From positions 14,423 to 78,422 of the forward strand of contig JBGVOS010000095.1 of the NCBI GenBank assembly GCA_045126595.1: a stretch of DNA of 64,000 nucleotides, read 5' to 3'. Below, piece by piece: positions 15,173-23,276 of the stretch. The notes beneath the pieces are model-generated. The model made no database searches. It was not told the DNA's origin and saw nothing but the letters and a program-made list of their open reading frames with translations. This DNA is from UBA1189 sp045126595 (lineage in GTDB: Bacteria > Bacteroidota > Bacteroidia > Bacteroidales > Bacteroidaceae). Each line of letters opens with the position of its first letter. Positions within the stretch are counted from its first letter, which is position 1. The translations under genes were made by a program, and so were the position numbers.

Positions 15173-16630
15173 TTAGTTGTAGCTCTCCACCATACGGAAG
15201 AGGCGATTCCAGCGCACCTTGCCGTCGAGCCAGCCGCGGTCCTTGTCGAGCGAGAGCCAGATGAGGATGGGCTTGCCCACGATGTGGTCTTCGGGCACGA
15301 AGCCCCAGAAGCGGGAGTCGAGGCTGTTGTGACGGTTGTCGCCCTGCATCCAGTAGTAATCCATCGTGAAGGTGTACTCGGTGGCCTCGGTGCCGTTGAT
15401 GTATATCTTGCCGTCGCGCACCTCGAGGTCGTTGCCCTCATACACGGCGATGGGACGCTCGTAGAAGGGGAGGTTGTCGTGCGTGAGCGCGATGGTCTCG
15501 CCGCGCTTGGGGATCCACAGGGGACCGTAGTTGTCGACGCTCCAGCCCGTATGCTTGTTCACGGGGTAGAGGCCCTCACCGTGCTCCTCGATGACGGGCG
15601 TGATGCTGTCCACCACCTCGGTGTACTGCTCAAGTATCGACAGTGCCTTCTGCGTAAGCGGCAGGTAATACTTGGTGCCACTGGCATTGTGGTTGGCCAG
15701 GTCCTCCTTGCTGATGGCGAGCTCGCGGCGCAGCTTCTCATTGATAGGGCGCTTGGTGTCGACATAGTAGCTGTACTGCACATTGTCGGGCTCCTTGTTG
15801 GCCACACCGTCGAGGTAGATGACCTTGTCCTTAATCTCGAGTGTCTGTCCGGGCAGGCCCACACAGCGCTTCACATAGTTCTCGCGACGGTCCACGGGGC
15901 GCCAATCTACCTCACCGAACACCTCGGGATGGGCGGCGATGTACTTGCGGCCCTTGGCGAGGAACTCATCGTAGGCCTTGCGTGCATCGGCCGCGCTGAG
16001 GCTGTCCACCACAGGGTAATAGCCACGGTTAATCTCCACGCTGATGTCGCTCACCATCTTGTAGAAGTCGTTGGCCGCAAAGCGCGGGTTGGTCACGATA
16101 GTGTCTCCCGTAGGGTAGTTGAACACGACGATGTCGTTCAGCTCCACGTTGCCCAATCCCTTGACGCGCTCATAGGGCCACTGGGGCCATTCGATGTAGC
16201 TCTTGCCACCGGTGACGGGCATGGTGTGCTGTGTCAGTGGCATGGTGAGCGGCGTGTTGGGCTTGCGCGGCCCGTACGACACCTTGCTCACGAAGAGGTA
16301 GTCGCCCACGAGGAGTGACTTCTCCAACGAAGAGGTGGGGATGGTGTAGTTCTGGAAGAAGTAGATGTGCACGAAGTACACCGCCACGAGGGCAAACACG
16401 ATGGCATCGACCCAGCTCATCACACTGCGCACGGCAGCGCTCTTGGCGGTCTTCCACCAGGTCCAAGGGATGAACTTGGTGATGTAGGCATCGAAGAAGA
16501 AGGGCACCACGAGGAGACCCCACCAGCTCTTAATCCACACGAGGAAGAGGAGGTAGAGGGCGATGACGATGCCGCACTTTATCCACTGCTTGGCAGTTGC
16601 TTGCTTAAGTCTGTTCATAGGTTCAGTCAT
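15173..16630 (-). CDS. lepB: Signal peptidase I
   Basis: Inner-membrane serine protease that removes signal peptides from exported proteins. The 485-residue protein has several N-terminal membrane segments (about residues 20-50 and 75-98). The catalytic Ser lies in PTSSLEKSLLVGDYLFVSK near residue 100, the general-base Lys in RRENYVKRCVGLPGQ near 250, and the closing box is GDNRHNSLDSRFWGFVPE. A long insertion between the two catalytic boxes makes it larger than E. coli LepB, which is usual in Bacteroidetes. The ATG at 16645 is rejected because it overlaps the predicted -7 promoter element; 16630 is used, and 16618 is also possible. It lies upstream of porW and next to a divergent nicotinamidase-like gene. 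Confidence 0.96.
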   Translation of the reverse strand: MTEPMNRLKQATAKQWIKCGIVIALYLLFLVWIKSWWGLLVVPFFFDAYITKFIPWTWWKTAKSAAVRSVMSWVDAIVFALVAVYFVHIYFFQNYTIPTSSLEKSLLVGDYLFVSKVSYGPRKPNTPLTMPLTQHTMPVTGGKSYIEWPQWPYERVKGLGNVELNDIVVFNYPTGDTIVTNPRFAANDFYKMVSDISVEINRGYYPVVDSLSAADARKAYDEFLAKGRKYIAAHPEVFGEVDWRPVDRRENYVKRCVGLPGQTLEIKDKVIYLDGVANKEPDNVQYSYYVDTKRPINEKLRRELAISKEDLANHNASGTKYYLPLTQKALSILEQYTEVVDSITPVIEEHGEGLYPVNKHTGWSVDNYGPLWIPKRGETIALTHDNLPFYERPIAVYEGNDLEVRDGKIYINGTEATEYTFTMDYYWMQGDNRHNSLDSRFWGFVPEDHIVGKPILIWLSLDKDRGWLDGKVRWNRLFRMVESYN

Positions 16631-16642
16631 TGATTTTGATTG

Positions 16643-16674
16643 CAAAGGTAGGTATTCTTCCGTTCCTTCCCAAT
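16643..16674 (-). promoter_or_regulatory. Predicted promoter for lepB
   Basis: On the minus strand ATTG (16671-16674), a 20-bp spacer and TACCTTTG (16643-16650) match the Bacteroidetes promoter with one -33 mismatch. The predicted start near 16636 lies downstream of the upstream in-frame ATG at 16645 and so decides the lepB start. Confidence 0.65.
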
Positions 16675-16703
16675 ATTATAGATTAAAAAATGTCGAAGTA
16701 AAC

Positions 16704-16735
16704 TTTATATTTCTCGTTCGTTTACATTACCTTTG
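16704..16735 (+). promoter_or_regulatory. Predicted promoter for the nicotinamidase-like gene
   Basis: TTTA (16704-16707), a 20-bp spacer and TACCTTTG (16728-16735). The predicted start near 16742 gives a leader of about 22 nt to the ATG at 16764. It is divergent from the lepB promoter about 30 bp away. Confidence 0.6.
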
Positions 16736-16763
16736 CGTTGTAGAATCACAAACATTTACAAAT

Positions 16764-17459
16764 ATGAAAAGATATCTACTATTTATTGGAATTGGAGTCG
16801 TGCTTATGGGCATAGCTTCATGGACCCTAATCAAGGGCGGAAATTGCACAGTAGGCGCAGATGGAAGTGGTATATTAAAATCAGATAGCATGAAAACACT
16901 TATAATTGTAGATTTTCAATATGATTTTGCCGATTCCAATGGCTCATTATATGTAAAGGGAGCCGAAGAGGCACGGAAGAATGTTGTCGAACTCATTAGA
17001 AAGGGGGATTTTGACTATGTCGTCTTAACCCGCGATTGGCACAAGGCGTGCGATAAGTCATTCAAGGATAATGGAGGAATCTGGCCAATACATTGTGTTG
17101 AGAACACTGCAGGAGCTCAAGTGATGGACGAAATCATCAACGTACTTGTCGAGAAGGGTGTCTACTATGTTTATTCAAACAAGGGAACAAATCCCAGCGT
17201 TGAGGAGTATGGAGCATTCTCTTCTATTATAAAGAATGAGGACAACACAGTAACACTTCACAACGTAGATGATAGTCAAAAGATTACGTTGAATGTCAAT
17301 GCCGAGGTGGTAGTTTGCGGCATTGCGGGTGACTACTGCGTATATGAAACAACTAAGAATCTTGTTGATAGTGGTTTGTTCAACGTATTGCTATACCTCC
17401 CTGGCATAGCTTCAATTGATGGGGGAATAAAAATCACTGAATATTCGCAACAAATTTAG
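16764..17459 (+). CDS. Nicotinamidase/isochorismatase-family hydrolase with N-terminal membrane anchor
   Basis: A 231-residue cysteine hydrolase. The core carries the family's catalytic Asp in VDFQYDFAD near residue 50, metal ligands in LTRDWH and WPIHCVENTAGA, the conserved Lys in SNKGT, and the nucleophilic Cys192 in GIAGDYCVYET. This set matches nicotinamidase (PncA), which converts nicotinamide to nicotinate for NAD salvage. Two features are odd. The first 20 or so residues form a hydrophobic membrane segment not usual for PncA. The gene is also clearly more AT-rich than its neighbours (about 40% G+C in a sampled 60 bases, against about 70% in nearby dapB), suggesting later acquisition. 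A shorter start at MKTLIIVDF (16887) would give a soluble enzyme. Confidence 0.8.
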   Translation: MKRYLLFIGIGVVLMGIASWTLIKGGNCTVGADGSGILKSDSMKTLIIVDFQYDFADSNGSLYVKGAEEARKNVVELIRKGDFDYVVLTRDWHKACDKSFKDNGGIWPIHCVENTAGAQVMDEIINVLVEKGVYYVYSNKGTNPSVEEYGAFSSIIKNEDNTVTLHNVDDSQKITLNVNAEVVVCGIAGDYCVYETTKNLVDSGLFNVLLYLPGIASIDGGIKITEYSQQI

Positions 17460-17504
17460 CACAGATAGATCCCCCATAGCATCTGCATTGGGCACTTGCA
17501 AAAT

Positions 17505-17546
17505 ACTACTGCACCTCTACAAAACGGATTGTAAAAGTGCAGTAGT
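17505..17546. terminator. Hairpin between convergent genes
   Basis: ACTACTGCAC (17505-17514) and GTGCAGTAGT (17537-17546) form a perfect 10-bp stem. An outer pair ACAGATAG (17461-17468) and CTATCTGT just after the stem could extend it. It lies between the 3' ends of the nicotinamidase-like gene and dapB and probably stops transcription from either side, although no long T-run is present. Confidence 0.5.
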
Positions 17547-17571
17547 GTGCTATCTGTTGGTGTGACACTAA

Positions 17572-18327
17572 TCAGAAGTCAAACAAATCGCCCATGCCGA
17601 GCAGGCCCTGGTGCTCGGCGGTGTACTCGGCTGCGAGCACGGCGCCGAGGGCGAAGCCGCGGCGGCTCTTGGCATCGTGGGTGATGGTGATGCTGTCGGC
17701 CTCGGAGTCGTAGCGGATGGTGTGGATGCCCGGCACCTCGCCTTCGCGGATGGAGCTCACGGGGAGTTCATCGGCAGCACACTCGGTGGTGCCGGTGAGG
17801 GTGCCATCGGCAGCGAGCAGGGTGCCCGGTACCCAGCGTACCTTGCGGTCGAGGTTCTCGAGGATGCCCTCGGCGAGGGTGATGGCGGTGCCGCTCGGTG
17901 CGTCGAGCTTGTGGATGTGGTGGGTCTCGCTCATCGTCACGTCGTACTCGTCGAAGCGGTTCATAATCTTGGCCAGATACTTGTTCACCGCCGAGAAGAT
18001 AGCCACGCCAAGGCTGAAGTTGGACGACCAGAAGAGGGTCTTGCCACCCTCGGTGCAGAGCTGGCGCACCTCGTCGCCATGCTGCTCGAGCCAGCCTGTG
18101 CTGCCCGATACGACCTTGACACCGGCTGCAAATGCCTTCATGTAGTTGTCGTAGGCCACCATGGGATTGGTGAACTCAATGGCCACATCGGCACTGCGGA
18201 ATGCCTCGGAAGCGAAGTCGTCCTGATTGTCAATATCGATGATGCAGACAATCTCATGTCCGCGCTGCAGGGCAATCTGCTCTATCATCTTGCCCATCTT
18301 GCCGTAGCCTATAAGTGCTATTTTCAT
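17572..18327 (-). CDS. dapB: 4-hydroxy-tetrahydrodipicolinate reductase
   Basis: Catalyses the NAD(P)H-dependent reduction step of the diaminopimelate/lysine pathway, which supplies peptidoglycan and lysine. The 251-residue protein starts MKIALIGYGKMG, giving the nucleotide-binding glycine motif at residues 7-12. The active-site signature ETHHIHKLDAPSGTA supplies the catalytic His pair and the Lys, and FALGAVLAAEY closes the C-terminus. Upstream in-frame ATGs exist, but the region up to 18389 contains a perfect -7 promoter box, so translation from 18327 is favoured. It is convergent with the nicotinamidase-like gene and divergent from the cation transporter. Confidence 0.95.
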   Translation of the reverse strand: MKIALIGYGKMGKMIEQIALQRGHEIVCIIDIDNQDDFASEAFRSADVAIEFTNPMVAYDNYMKAFAAGVKVVSGSTGWLEQHGDEVRQLCTEGGKTLFWSSNFSLGVAIFSAVNKYLAKIMNRFDEYDVTMSETHHIHKLDAPSGTAITLAEGILENLDRKVRWVPGTLLAADGTLTGTTECAADELPVSSIREGEVPGIHTIRYDSEADSITITHDAKSRRGFALGAVLAAEYTAEHQGLLGMGDLFDF

Positions 18328-18381
18328 TGTGCTATGTACTGTTATAAAGAATGTTCCAAATGATATCACTAAACCATTTGA

Positions 18382-18389
18382 CAAAGGTA
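18382..18389 (-). promoter_or_regulatory. Probable -7 element for dapB
   Basis: The minus strand reads TACCTTTG, a perfect -7 box, with a start expected near 18375 and a leader of about 48 nt. No good -33 TTTG is seen 19-21 bp upstream, so this is only a partial promoter. Confidence 0.4.
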
Positions 18390-18398
18390 GTGTTTATT

Positions 18399-18430
18399 TT
18401 TGCGAAACTCTGTATAAATTCGTACTTTTG
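18399..18430 (+). promoter_or_regulatory. Predicted promoter for the cation transporter gene
   Basis: TTTG (18399-18402), a 20-bp spacer and TACTTTTG (18423-18430) match the Bacteroidetes consensus. Transcription should start near 18437, about 32 nt before the ATG at 18469. Confidence 0.68.
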
Positions 18431-18468
18431 CGCGATTATTAACGATTTTCTGCAGAAAAGTTGGCATT

Positions 18469-19329
18469 ATGGCTCATAATCATATCCATTTACATAGTGA
18501 AGGGACGGGGCGCAATATCCTTTCGGCCTTCTTCATCAACCTCACGTTCACCATCATCTCGCTCATCGGTGGATGGCTGACAAACAGCATGGCCATCATC
18601 TCGGACTCTATCCACGACCTCGGATGTACGGTATCTATCGCATTGGCTTGGGTGTTCGAGCGCATTGCCGGGCACAAGCCGACAAGCCACTTCACCTTCG
18701 GCTATCGACGCTTCACGCTGCTGGGGGCTTTCGTCAATGCCTTCATCCTGCTCGGCGGCTCGTCCATCGTGCTTTACGAGAGCATCGGCCGCCTGATACA
18801 CCCCGAAGAGGTGGATGCGGAGGGTATGCTATGGTTTGCCCTGCTGGCCATCCTGTTCAAAGGGTTGGCCGTATGGCGTACATGGAAGGGGGCGAGCGTG
18901 AACCAGCGCATGGTGTCGCTTCACCTCCTGGGCGACTGCCTCGGCTGGGTGGCGGTATTGCTCGGAAGCATCGTCATGCTGTTTGTAGAGATTCCCCTAC
19001 TCGACCCCATACTGTCAGTATGCATATCGCTCTATATCCTCTATAATGTGGTGCACAACCTCATCGTAGCCTTCCGTATCGTACTCGAAGGCGTACCGGC
19101 CGATGTGAACTATAAGGCGCTGAAAGCTGAGGTGGCCGCACTCTCAGGCATTGCCGAAATAAATGAACTGCGTGTATGGAGCCTGGACAACGAGCATCAT
19201 GCAGCCGAAGTGCACTTGACTACCGCATTGGCCACCCTCGATGAAATAGAGGTGTTGAAAGAATCACTCCGCACAACCCTGGAGAAGTACGGAGTGATGA
19301 TGAGTACAATCGAGGTGAAACCTCAGTAA
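18469..19329 (+). CDS. Cation diffusion facilitator family transporter
   Basis: A 286-residue inner-membrane efflux protein, the usual length for the family, exporting a divalent metal (probably zinc) in exchange for protons. It begins with a His-containing tail (MAHNHIHLH). Six membrane segments follow. TM2 holds the metal-binding SDSIHD motif and TM5 the HLLGD motif. The C-terminal cytoplasmic domain (from about 205) contains WSLDNEHHAAEVHL, a probable regulatory metal site. The presence of His plus Asp in the transport site favours zinc, but cadmium, cobalt or manganese cannot be excluded. It is a single-gene unit, convergent with porZ. Confidence 0.92.
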   Translation: MAHNHIHLHSEGTGRNILSAFFINLTFTIISLIGGWLTNSMAIISDSIHDLGCTVSIALAWVFERIAGHKPTSHFTFGYRRFTLLGAFVNAFILLGGSSIVLYESIGRLIHPEEVDAEGMLWFALLAILFKGLAVWRTWKGASVNQRMVSLHLLGDCLGWVAVLLGSIVMLFVEIPLLDPILSVCISLYILYNVVHNLIVAFRIVLEGVPADVNYKALKAEVAALSGIAEINELRVWSLDNEHHAAEVHLTTALATLDEIEVLKESLRTTLEKYGVMMSTIEVKPQ

Positions 19330-19360
19330 AAAACAATCAAGATTTTCTGCGCGGACAACG

Positions 19361-21691
19361 TCACTTGACGAAGAGCACCTTCGTCACAATACCTTCATTA
19401 CCCTCCTCGTCGCTGCCCAATACGTAGTAAACGCCTGTGGATACGCGCTGTCCCTGCGGAGTGCGCCCATCCCAAGTGAAGGAGCCACCGAGCGAAGTAC
19501 CCTCAGCGACGAGACGGCCTGCAGTATTGATAATCTTCACATGGCTATTGGCCTTGAGGCCTACGACGGTGATGAGGCCGTCGTAATCAGGTGTTACAGG
19601 ATTGGGGTAAGCATATACCTTTTCTTCATCGTATACCTCTTCGGCGCGTGTAGCGTCACTCATGTAAGATACCAGCCCCTTGTCAGTGCCGATGAACAAC
19701 TCGCCCGTCTTGTGATTCAGTGCCAGGCCTTCTATGGCATTAGAGGGCAACGGGCTATTGTCTTTGGTAAAGTGGTGTATACTCTCCAAACCGTCAGGGC
19801 CGATAAGATAAAGACCATTGCTGAGTGTACCTATCCATTTGCGGTTGGCGGCGTCAATCTCTATGCAGGTGGTATAGGCTCCATCAAGCAGATAATCGGC
19901 ATAATTGGTTCCATCGTTGCGGGGCACCTTGATTTTGGTAAAATGATAATTGTCTTCAAAGACCTTTTCTGTGTTATAGAGCACATACGGCCCCTTGTCT
20001 GTCATTACCCAAATGTCTCCGTTATGGTCTTCTGTTATGTCGTTGATATAATATACTTCGACAGAGCCTCCATCCTGATCGATAAACTTTTCATTAAACG
20101 CCTTGATACGATCATCTTCAGTGTCTTCAAGTGTACTATTCATATCTATGCAGAAAAGTCCTGCCGGCCCTTGCAGACTTACCACCCAAACCCTTCCTTT
20201 ACTATCAAAAAGTACTTCGGAAACAGTTTCCATGTATTCCAATTCTTCATAATAAAGACTGATGAATTTTCCATCGGGACGCATAATCTTTACCGGCGAT
20301 TGGGCATGTGAGTTCGTTATCCACAAGTTTCCTGATTTGTCGTATTGCAGACGGCTGATGCGCGTGTAATTGTAGGTGTTTGGATCGGCAGACTCTAAGG
20401 GGGAGGCTATTACATCAGCTAAGCCTTCTTTCTCTTTGTGAGTATATTGTTGGACAAACCTCAAATCTTTAAATTCATATATACCCTGTCCGTAAGAGGA
20501 TGCATAATGGTGATTGGGGTCCTTGGGATCTTGTACAATACTGGTCATATTCCTAAAGGTCCCAGCAGTACGAGCAGCAACCCCCTCTTCCTCAAACGAA
20601 TGCCAAGTGCCATTCTCATACATCGTTAGCGTAGCGACGCGATGAAGCGGTTTTTCATCATAATAATTCATAATACCACCAGCCACAAGTAGACGATCAT
20701 CATCAACAAAACTGAGATACTGGCAATAGTTGCGCACAGGACTGTTAGGGATTATTTGCGATGCGAACTGTACTGTTGTCTTTGCTTCTGCATCGTATTG
20801 ATAACCATTCAACCCTTTTGTACCATTGGTTGTCCAATAGGTATTGTCATCAGCAGCGATACTACTTACTGTGCCATCAAAAGTTAACTGAAAGAGACTG
20901 TCCAATGCATTATACACCAACACATAAGTGTGATTGCCGATAAGAAGACGATTCTTATTCAAGCACATAAAATGCCAAGGGCCTTTACGAAAGAGTGTAG
21001 ACGTCCCATTGGTGGTATCAATCGTATATACCGACTCCTTGGATTTCAGAGCCATCAAGTTCCCATCAAATATAGCAAGTTGTAAATACTCTTCGTTATT
21101 GAATTTGGTCCAATTGGATATATCGAGCAGATTCTGGTTCGTGTCTCCACGATACAGTCCTTCTTCTGTAGCTACATAAATGACACCATTCCACTCTACA
21201 CAACAATGAGTAATCTTGCCAAGCACATAGGTGTTTGTAAACTCAGCCCGTTCAACATCCAATATCGTCAGACCAAAATTGGTTGCTAAGTAGGCCTTCC
21301 CTGCAACTACATTCACTCCATTTACTGTTGGATCTAAAGTAACTTCATTAACAAAATCGGTAATGTTAGTCACTCCACCATCAGGATGAATAAGATCTAT
21401 ATTTGCATTATTATAAACCACCAAAAGCATATTTGTCTGTTCGTCTACAGCTATATGACGTATGCCTTGGTCGCTGAGCAAATTTGTTTTATCATAGCTC
21501 TCTACAAACTCATCATCTGATGAATAGGAATAGAGCGAACCATCACTGACCACATATACCTTATCACCTACAACTGCGCACTGCGTGGCGTTGTGATAAG
21601 CCAAATGTGAACGCCATGAACCTATGCCAGCCCATGCAGACATGTTGCTAAGCAGAAGGGATATAGCGGTCAGGATAAAGGTTCTTTTCAT
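19361..21691 (-). CDS. porZ: PorZ-like T9SS surface protein with beta-propellers and C-terminal sorting domain
   Basis: A 776-residue secreted protein. The signal peptide ends near SAWAG. The sequence right after it, IGSWRSHLAYHNATQCAVV, is typical of PorZ. Two-component-regulator-type propeller blades follow; examples are IRHIAVDEQTNMLLVVYNNANI and GLALNHKTGELFIGTDKGLVSY. The last 85 residues start at YAYPNPVTPDYDG and form a type A T9SS sorting domain (ITVVGL, VKIINTAGRLVAEG, GVYYVL). PorZ is a component of the surface attachment complex that helps process T9SS cargo. It follows rdgB with a one-base stop/start overlap. The gene is more AT-rich than dapB and lepB. Confidence 0.85.
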   Translation of the reverse strand: MKRTFILTAISLLLSNMSAWAGIGSWRSHLAYHNATQCAVVGDKVYVVSDGSLYSYSSDDEFVESYDKTNLLSDQGIRHIAVDEQTNMLLVVYNNANIDLIHPDGGVTNITDFVNEVTLDPTVNGVNVVAGKAYLATNFGLTILDVERAEFTNTYVLGKITHCCVEWNGVIYVATEEGLYRGDTNQNLLDISNWTKFNNEEYLQLAIFDGNLMALKSKESVYTIDTTNGTSTLFRKGPWHFMCLNKNRLLIGNHTYVLVYNALDSLFQLTFDGTVSSIAADDNTYWTTNGTKGLNGYQYDAEAKTTVQFASQIIPNSPVRNYCQYLSFVDDDRLLVAGGIMNYYDEKPLHRVATLTMYENGTWHSFEEEGVAARTAGTFRNMTSIVQDPKDPNHHYASSYGQGIYEFKDLRFVQQYTHKEKEGLADVIASPLESADPNTYNYTRISRLQYDKSGNLWITNSHAQSPVKIMRPDGKFISLYYEELEYMETVSEVLFDSKGRVWVVSLQGPAGLFCIDMNSTLEDTEDDRIKAFNEKFIDQDGGSVEVYYINDITEDHNGDIWVMTDKGPYVLYNTEKVFEDNYHFTKIKVPRNDGTNYADYLLDGAYTTCIEIDAANRKWIGTLSNGLYLIGPDGLESIHHFTKDNSPLPSNAIEGLALNHKTGELFIGTDKGLVSYMSDATRAEEVYDEEKVYAYPNPVTPDYDGLITVVGLKANSHVKIINTAGRLVAEGTSLGGSFTWDGRTPQGQRVSTGVYYVLGSDEEGNEGIVTKVLFVK

Positions 21692-22275
21692 TATTTCTCG
21701 TTCATCGTAAACAAGTAGTCCGCCAATTGTTCCACAGCCTTGGCACGGTGACTGATGCGGTTCTTCACCTCACTACCCAGCTCTGCAAAGGTCAAGTCGT
21801 AGCCTTCGGGAACAAAGATGGGGTCGTAACCAAAGCCACCCTCACCACGGCGTTCCTCGATAATGCTTCCACGCACTACGCCCTCAAACAAATGGCTCTC
21901 TTCACCTATTAATAACGCGATAACCGTACGAAATTGTGCACCACGCTCTGTTTTTCCTGTTAAATTGTGCAAAAGTTTGTCCATATTGGCCTCAGAGCCG
22001 CCGCCACTATAGCGGGCACTGTATACACCGGGGGCACCTCCCAGCACATCCACCTCCAAACCACTATCATCGGCAAAACAGTCGTAACCATAGTGCTGTT
22101 TTACATACTGTGCTTTCTGCAAGGCATTGCCTGCAAAAGTATCGGCAGTCTCAGGGATGTCGGCATCGCAACCTATCTCGCGCAAGCTCAGCACCTCGTA
22201 GCTGTCGCCCAATATGGCAGTCACTTCTTCGAGTTTATGAGCATTGTTGGTGGCAAATACGATTTTCTGTTTCAT
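21691..22275 (-). CDS. rdgB: Non-canonical purine NTP pyrophosphatase (RdgB/HAM1)
   Basis: Hydrolyses dITP, XTP and related deaminated nucleotides to keep them out of DNA and RNA. The 194-residue length is typical. Characteristic segments are VFATNNAHKLEEV at the N-terminus, FADDSGLEVDVLGGAPGVYSARYSG, and GGFGYDPIFVPEGYDLTFAEL with SHRAKAVEQL at the C-terminus, covering substrate and metal binding. Its stop codon overlaps the porZ start by one base, and the YitT-family gene ends 12 bp upstream, so these three genes probably form one transcript. Confidence 0.96.
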   Translation of the reverse strand: MKQKIVFATNNAHKLEEVTAILGDSYEVLSLREIGCDADIPETADTFAGNALQKAQYVKQHYGYDCFADDSGLEVDVLGGAPGVYSARYSGGGSEANMDKLLHNLTGKTERGAQFRTVIALLIGEESHLFEGVVRGSIIEERRGEGGFGYDPIFVPEGYDLTFAELGSEVKNRISHRAKAVEQLADYLFTMNEK

Positions 22276-22287
22276 TAAAGGTTTGTT

Positions 22288-23196
22288 TTACTTGGTCACC
22301 TTAATCTTATCAAATCCTTCTCCATAGACACCCGTAACATTGCTCTGCGAAACGAATGCATTGGGATCGATGTCATGGATAATACGGAAGAGGTTCACTG
22401 CATCCTGCCTACGGGCCAGTACGACGAGTACCTTGCGAGGCTGCTTGCTGTACCATCCCATACCATCGAGTACGGTGACACCACGATGGAGCTTCGAGTT
22501 GATGAAATCGGCTATCTCCTCATATTTATTGGAGAAGATAAGGAACTGTACCGAACGACGGGTACTGTTGATGTAATAGTCGAGAGTCACACTCATAATG
22601 ACGAGGGCCACGAAGCCAAACATCACTCGACGCCAGTCGTTGAACACAAAGTAACAGCTACTGATGATGAGGATATCGGAAATCATCGTTGCACGACCGA
22701 AACTGATGTTTCGGAACTTGTTGATAATGGCATTCACGATGTCCATACCTCCCGTACTACCGTTATGAGTGAAGGCAAGACCTACACCGATACCAGCAGC
22801 CACAGCTCCAAGCACACAAGCCATGAAGTCCTGTCCCGGGCCGAGGAGTTGCATGAACTGTCCGTTGTCGTCCATAAACCATTCTTGGGTAACATCAAGC
22901 AGTATGGTAAGCAATCCCACTGCATAAATCGTCTTCAGACAGAATCGCCAACCAAGGAGTTTTAAGGCGAAGCAGAGCAACACGGCATTAATGCAAAGAT
23001 AAACCAACTGCATGTCAATGCCCGTAGCATAATAGACAATGGCTGCAATACCAGTAACACCACCCATAGTAATCTGGTAGGGAAGCATGAAACAGCTCCA
23101 TCCTAACGAATAGATGAACAGTCCGAGAGCGATGGCAAGATAGTCCTTGACCTCGCGCAGCAACTTGTGCTTGTTGTCCAATAAAAAGGTTTGCAT
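22288..23196 (-). CDS. YitT-family membrane protein (DUF161/DUF2179)
   Basis: A 302-residue inner-membrane protein. Membrane segments occupy about residues 18-200. GWSCFMLPYQITMGGVTGIAAIVYY and GIGVGLAFTHNGSTGGMDI are the repeated family signatures. The C-terminal 80 residues form the small cytoplasmic DUF2179 domain (LHRGVTVLDGMGWYSKQPRKVLVVLARR, then IIHDIDPNAFVSQSNV). The family is widespread in Firmicutes and Bacteroidetes. A transport role is assumed but the substrate is unknown to me. It is the first gene of the YitT-rdgB-porZ group and lies 80 bp after leuS, behind an AT-rich inverted repeat. Confidence 0.88.
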   Translation of the reverse strand: MQTFLLDNKHKLLREVKDYLAIALGLFIYSLGWSCFMLPYQITMGGVTGIAAIVYYATGIDMQLVYLCINAVLLCFALKLLGWRFCLKTIYAVGLLTILLDVTQEWFMDDNGQFMQLLGPGQDFMACVLGAVAAGIGVGLAFTHNGSTGGMDIVNAIINKFRNISFGRATMISDILIISSCYFVFNDWRRVMFGFVALVIMSVTLDYYINSTRRSVQFLIFSNKYEEIADFINSKLHRGVTVLDGMGWYSKQPRKVLVVLARRQDAVNLFRIIHDIDPNAFVSQSNVTGVYGEGFDKIKVTK

Positions 23197-23222
23197 AGTA
23201 TTTAAATTAGAAGTTAGAAGTT

Positions 23223-23267
23223 AGGAATTAGGAATTAAGGCTAAAAAACTCCTCATTCCTAATTCCT
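23223..23267. repeat. Perfect 13-bp inverted repeat in AT-rich spacer
   Basis: AGGAATTAGGAAT (23223-23235) and ATTCCTAATTCCT (23255-23267) are exact inverted copies with a 19-nt loop. The left side extends into further repeats of the word TTAGAAG/TTAGGAA. It lies between leuS and the YitT-family gene on the minus strand and may end or attenuate leuS transcription. Confidence 0.6.
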
Positions 23268-23276
23268 CATCCCTAA

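Noticed and set aside
12757..15264. Open frame of 835 codons on the plus strand
   Set aside because: It lies exactly opposite the porW gene, has no recognisable domain and a Leu/Val/His-rich composition typical of the complement of GC-rich coding DNA. porW has a lipobox and family similarity.
15284..16318. Open frame of 344 codons opposite lepB
   Set aside because: It is the complement of signal peptidase I, whose catalytic boxes are all present; there is no promoter or family similarity on the plus strand.
16631..16645. Longer lepB start at 16645
   Set aside because: That ATG overlaps the predicted -7 promoter box (16643-16650), so it would not be in the transcript.
22375..22965. Open frame of 196 codons opposite the YitT-family gene
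   Set aside because: It is antisense to a clear membrane protein gene, with low-complexity His/Thr-rich content.
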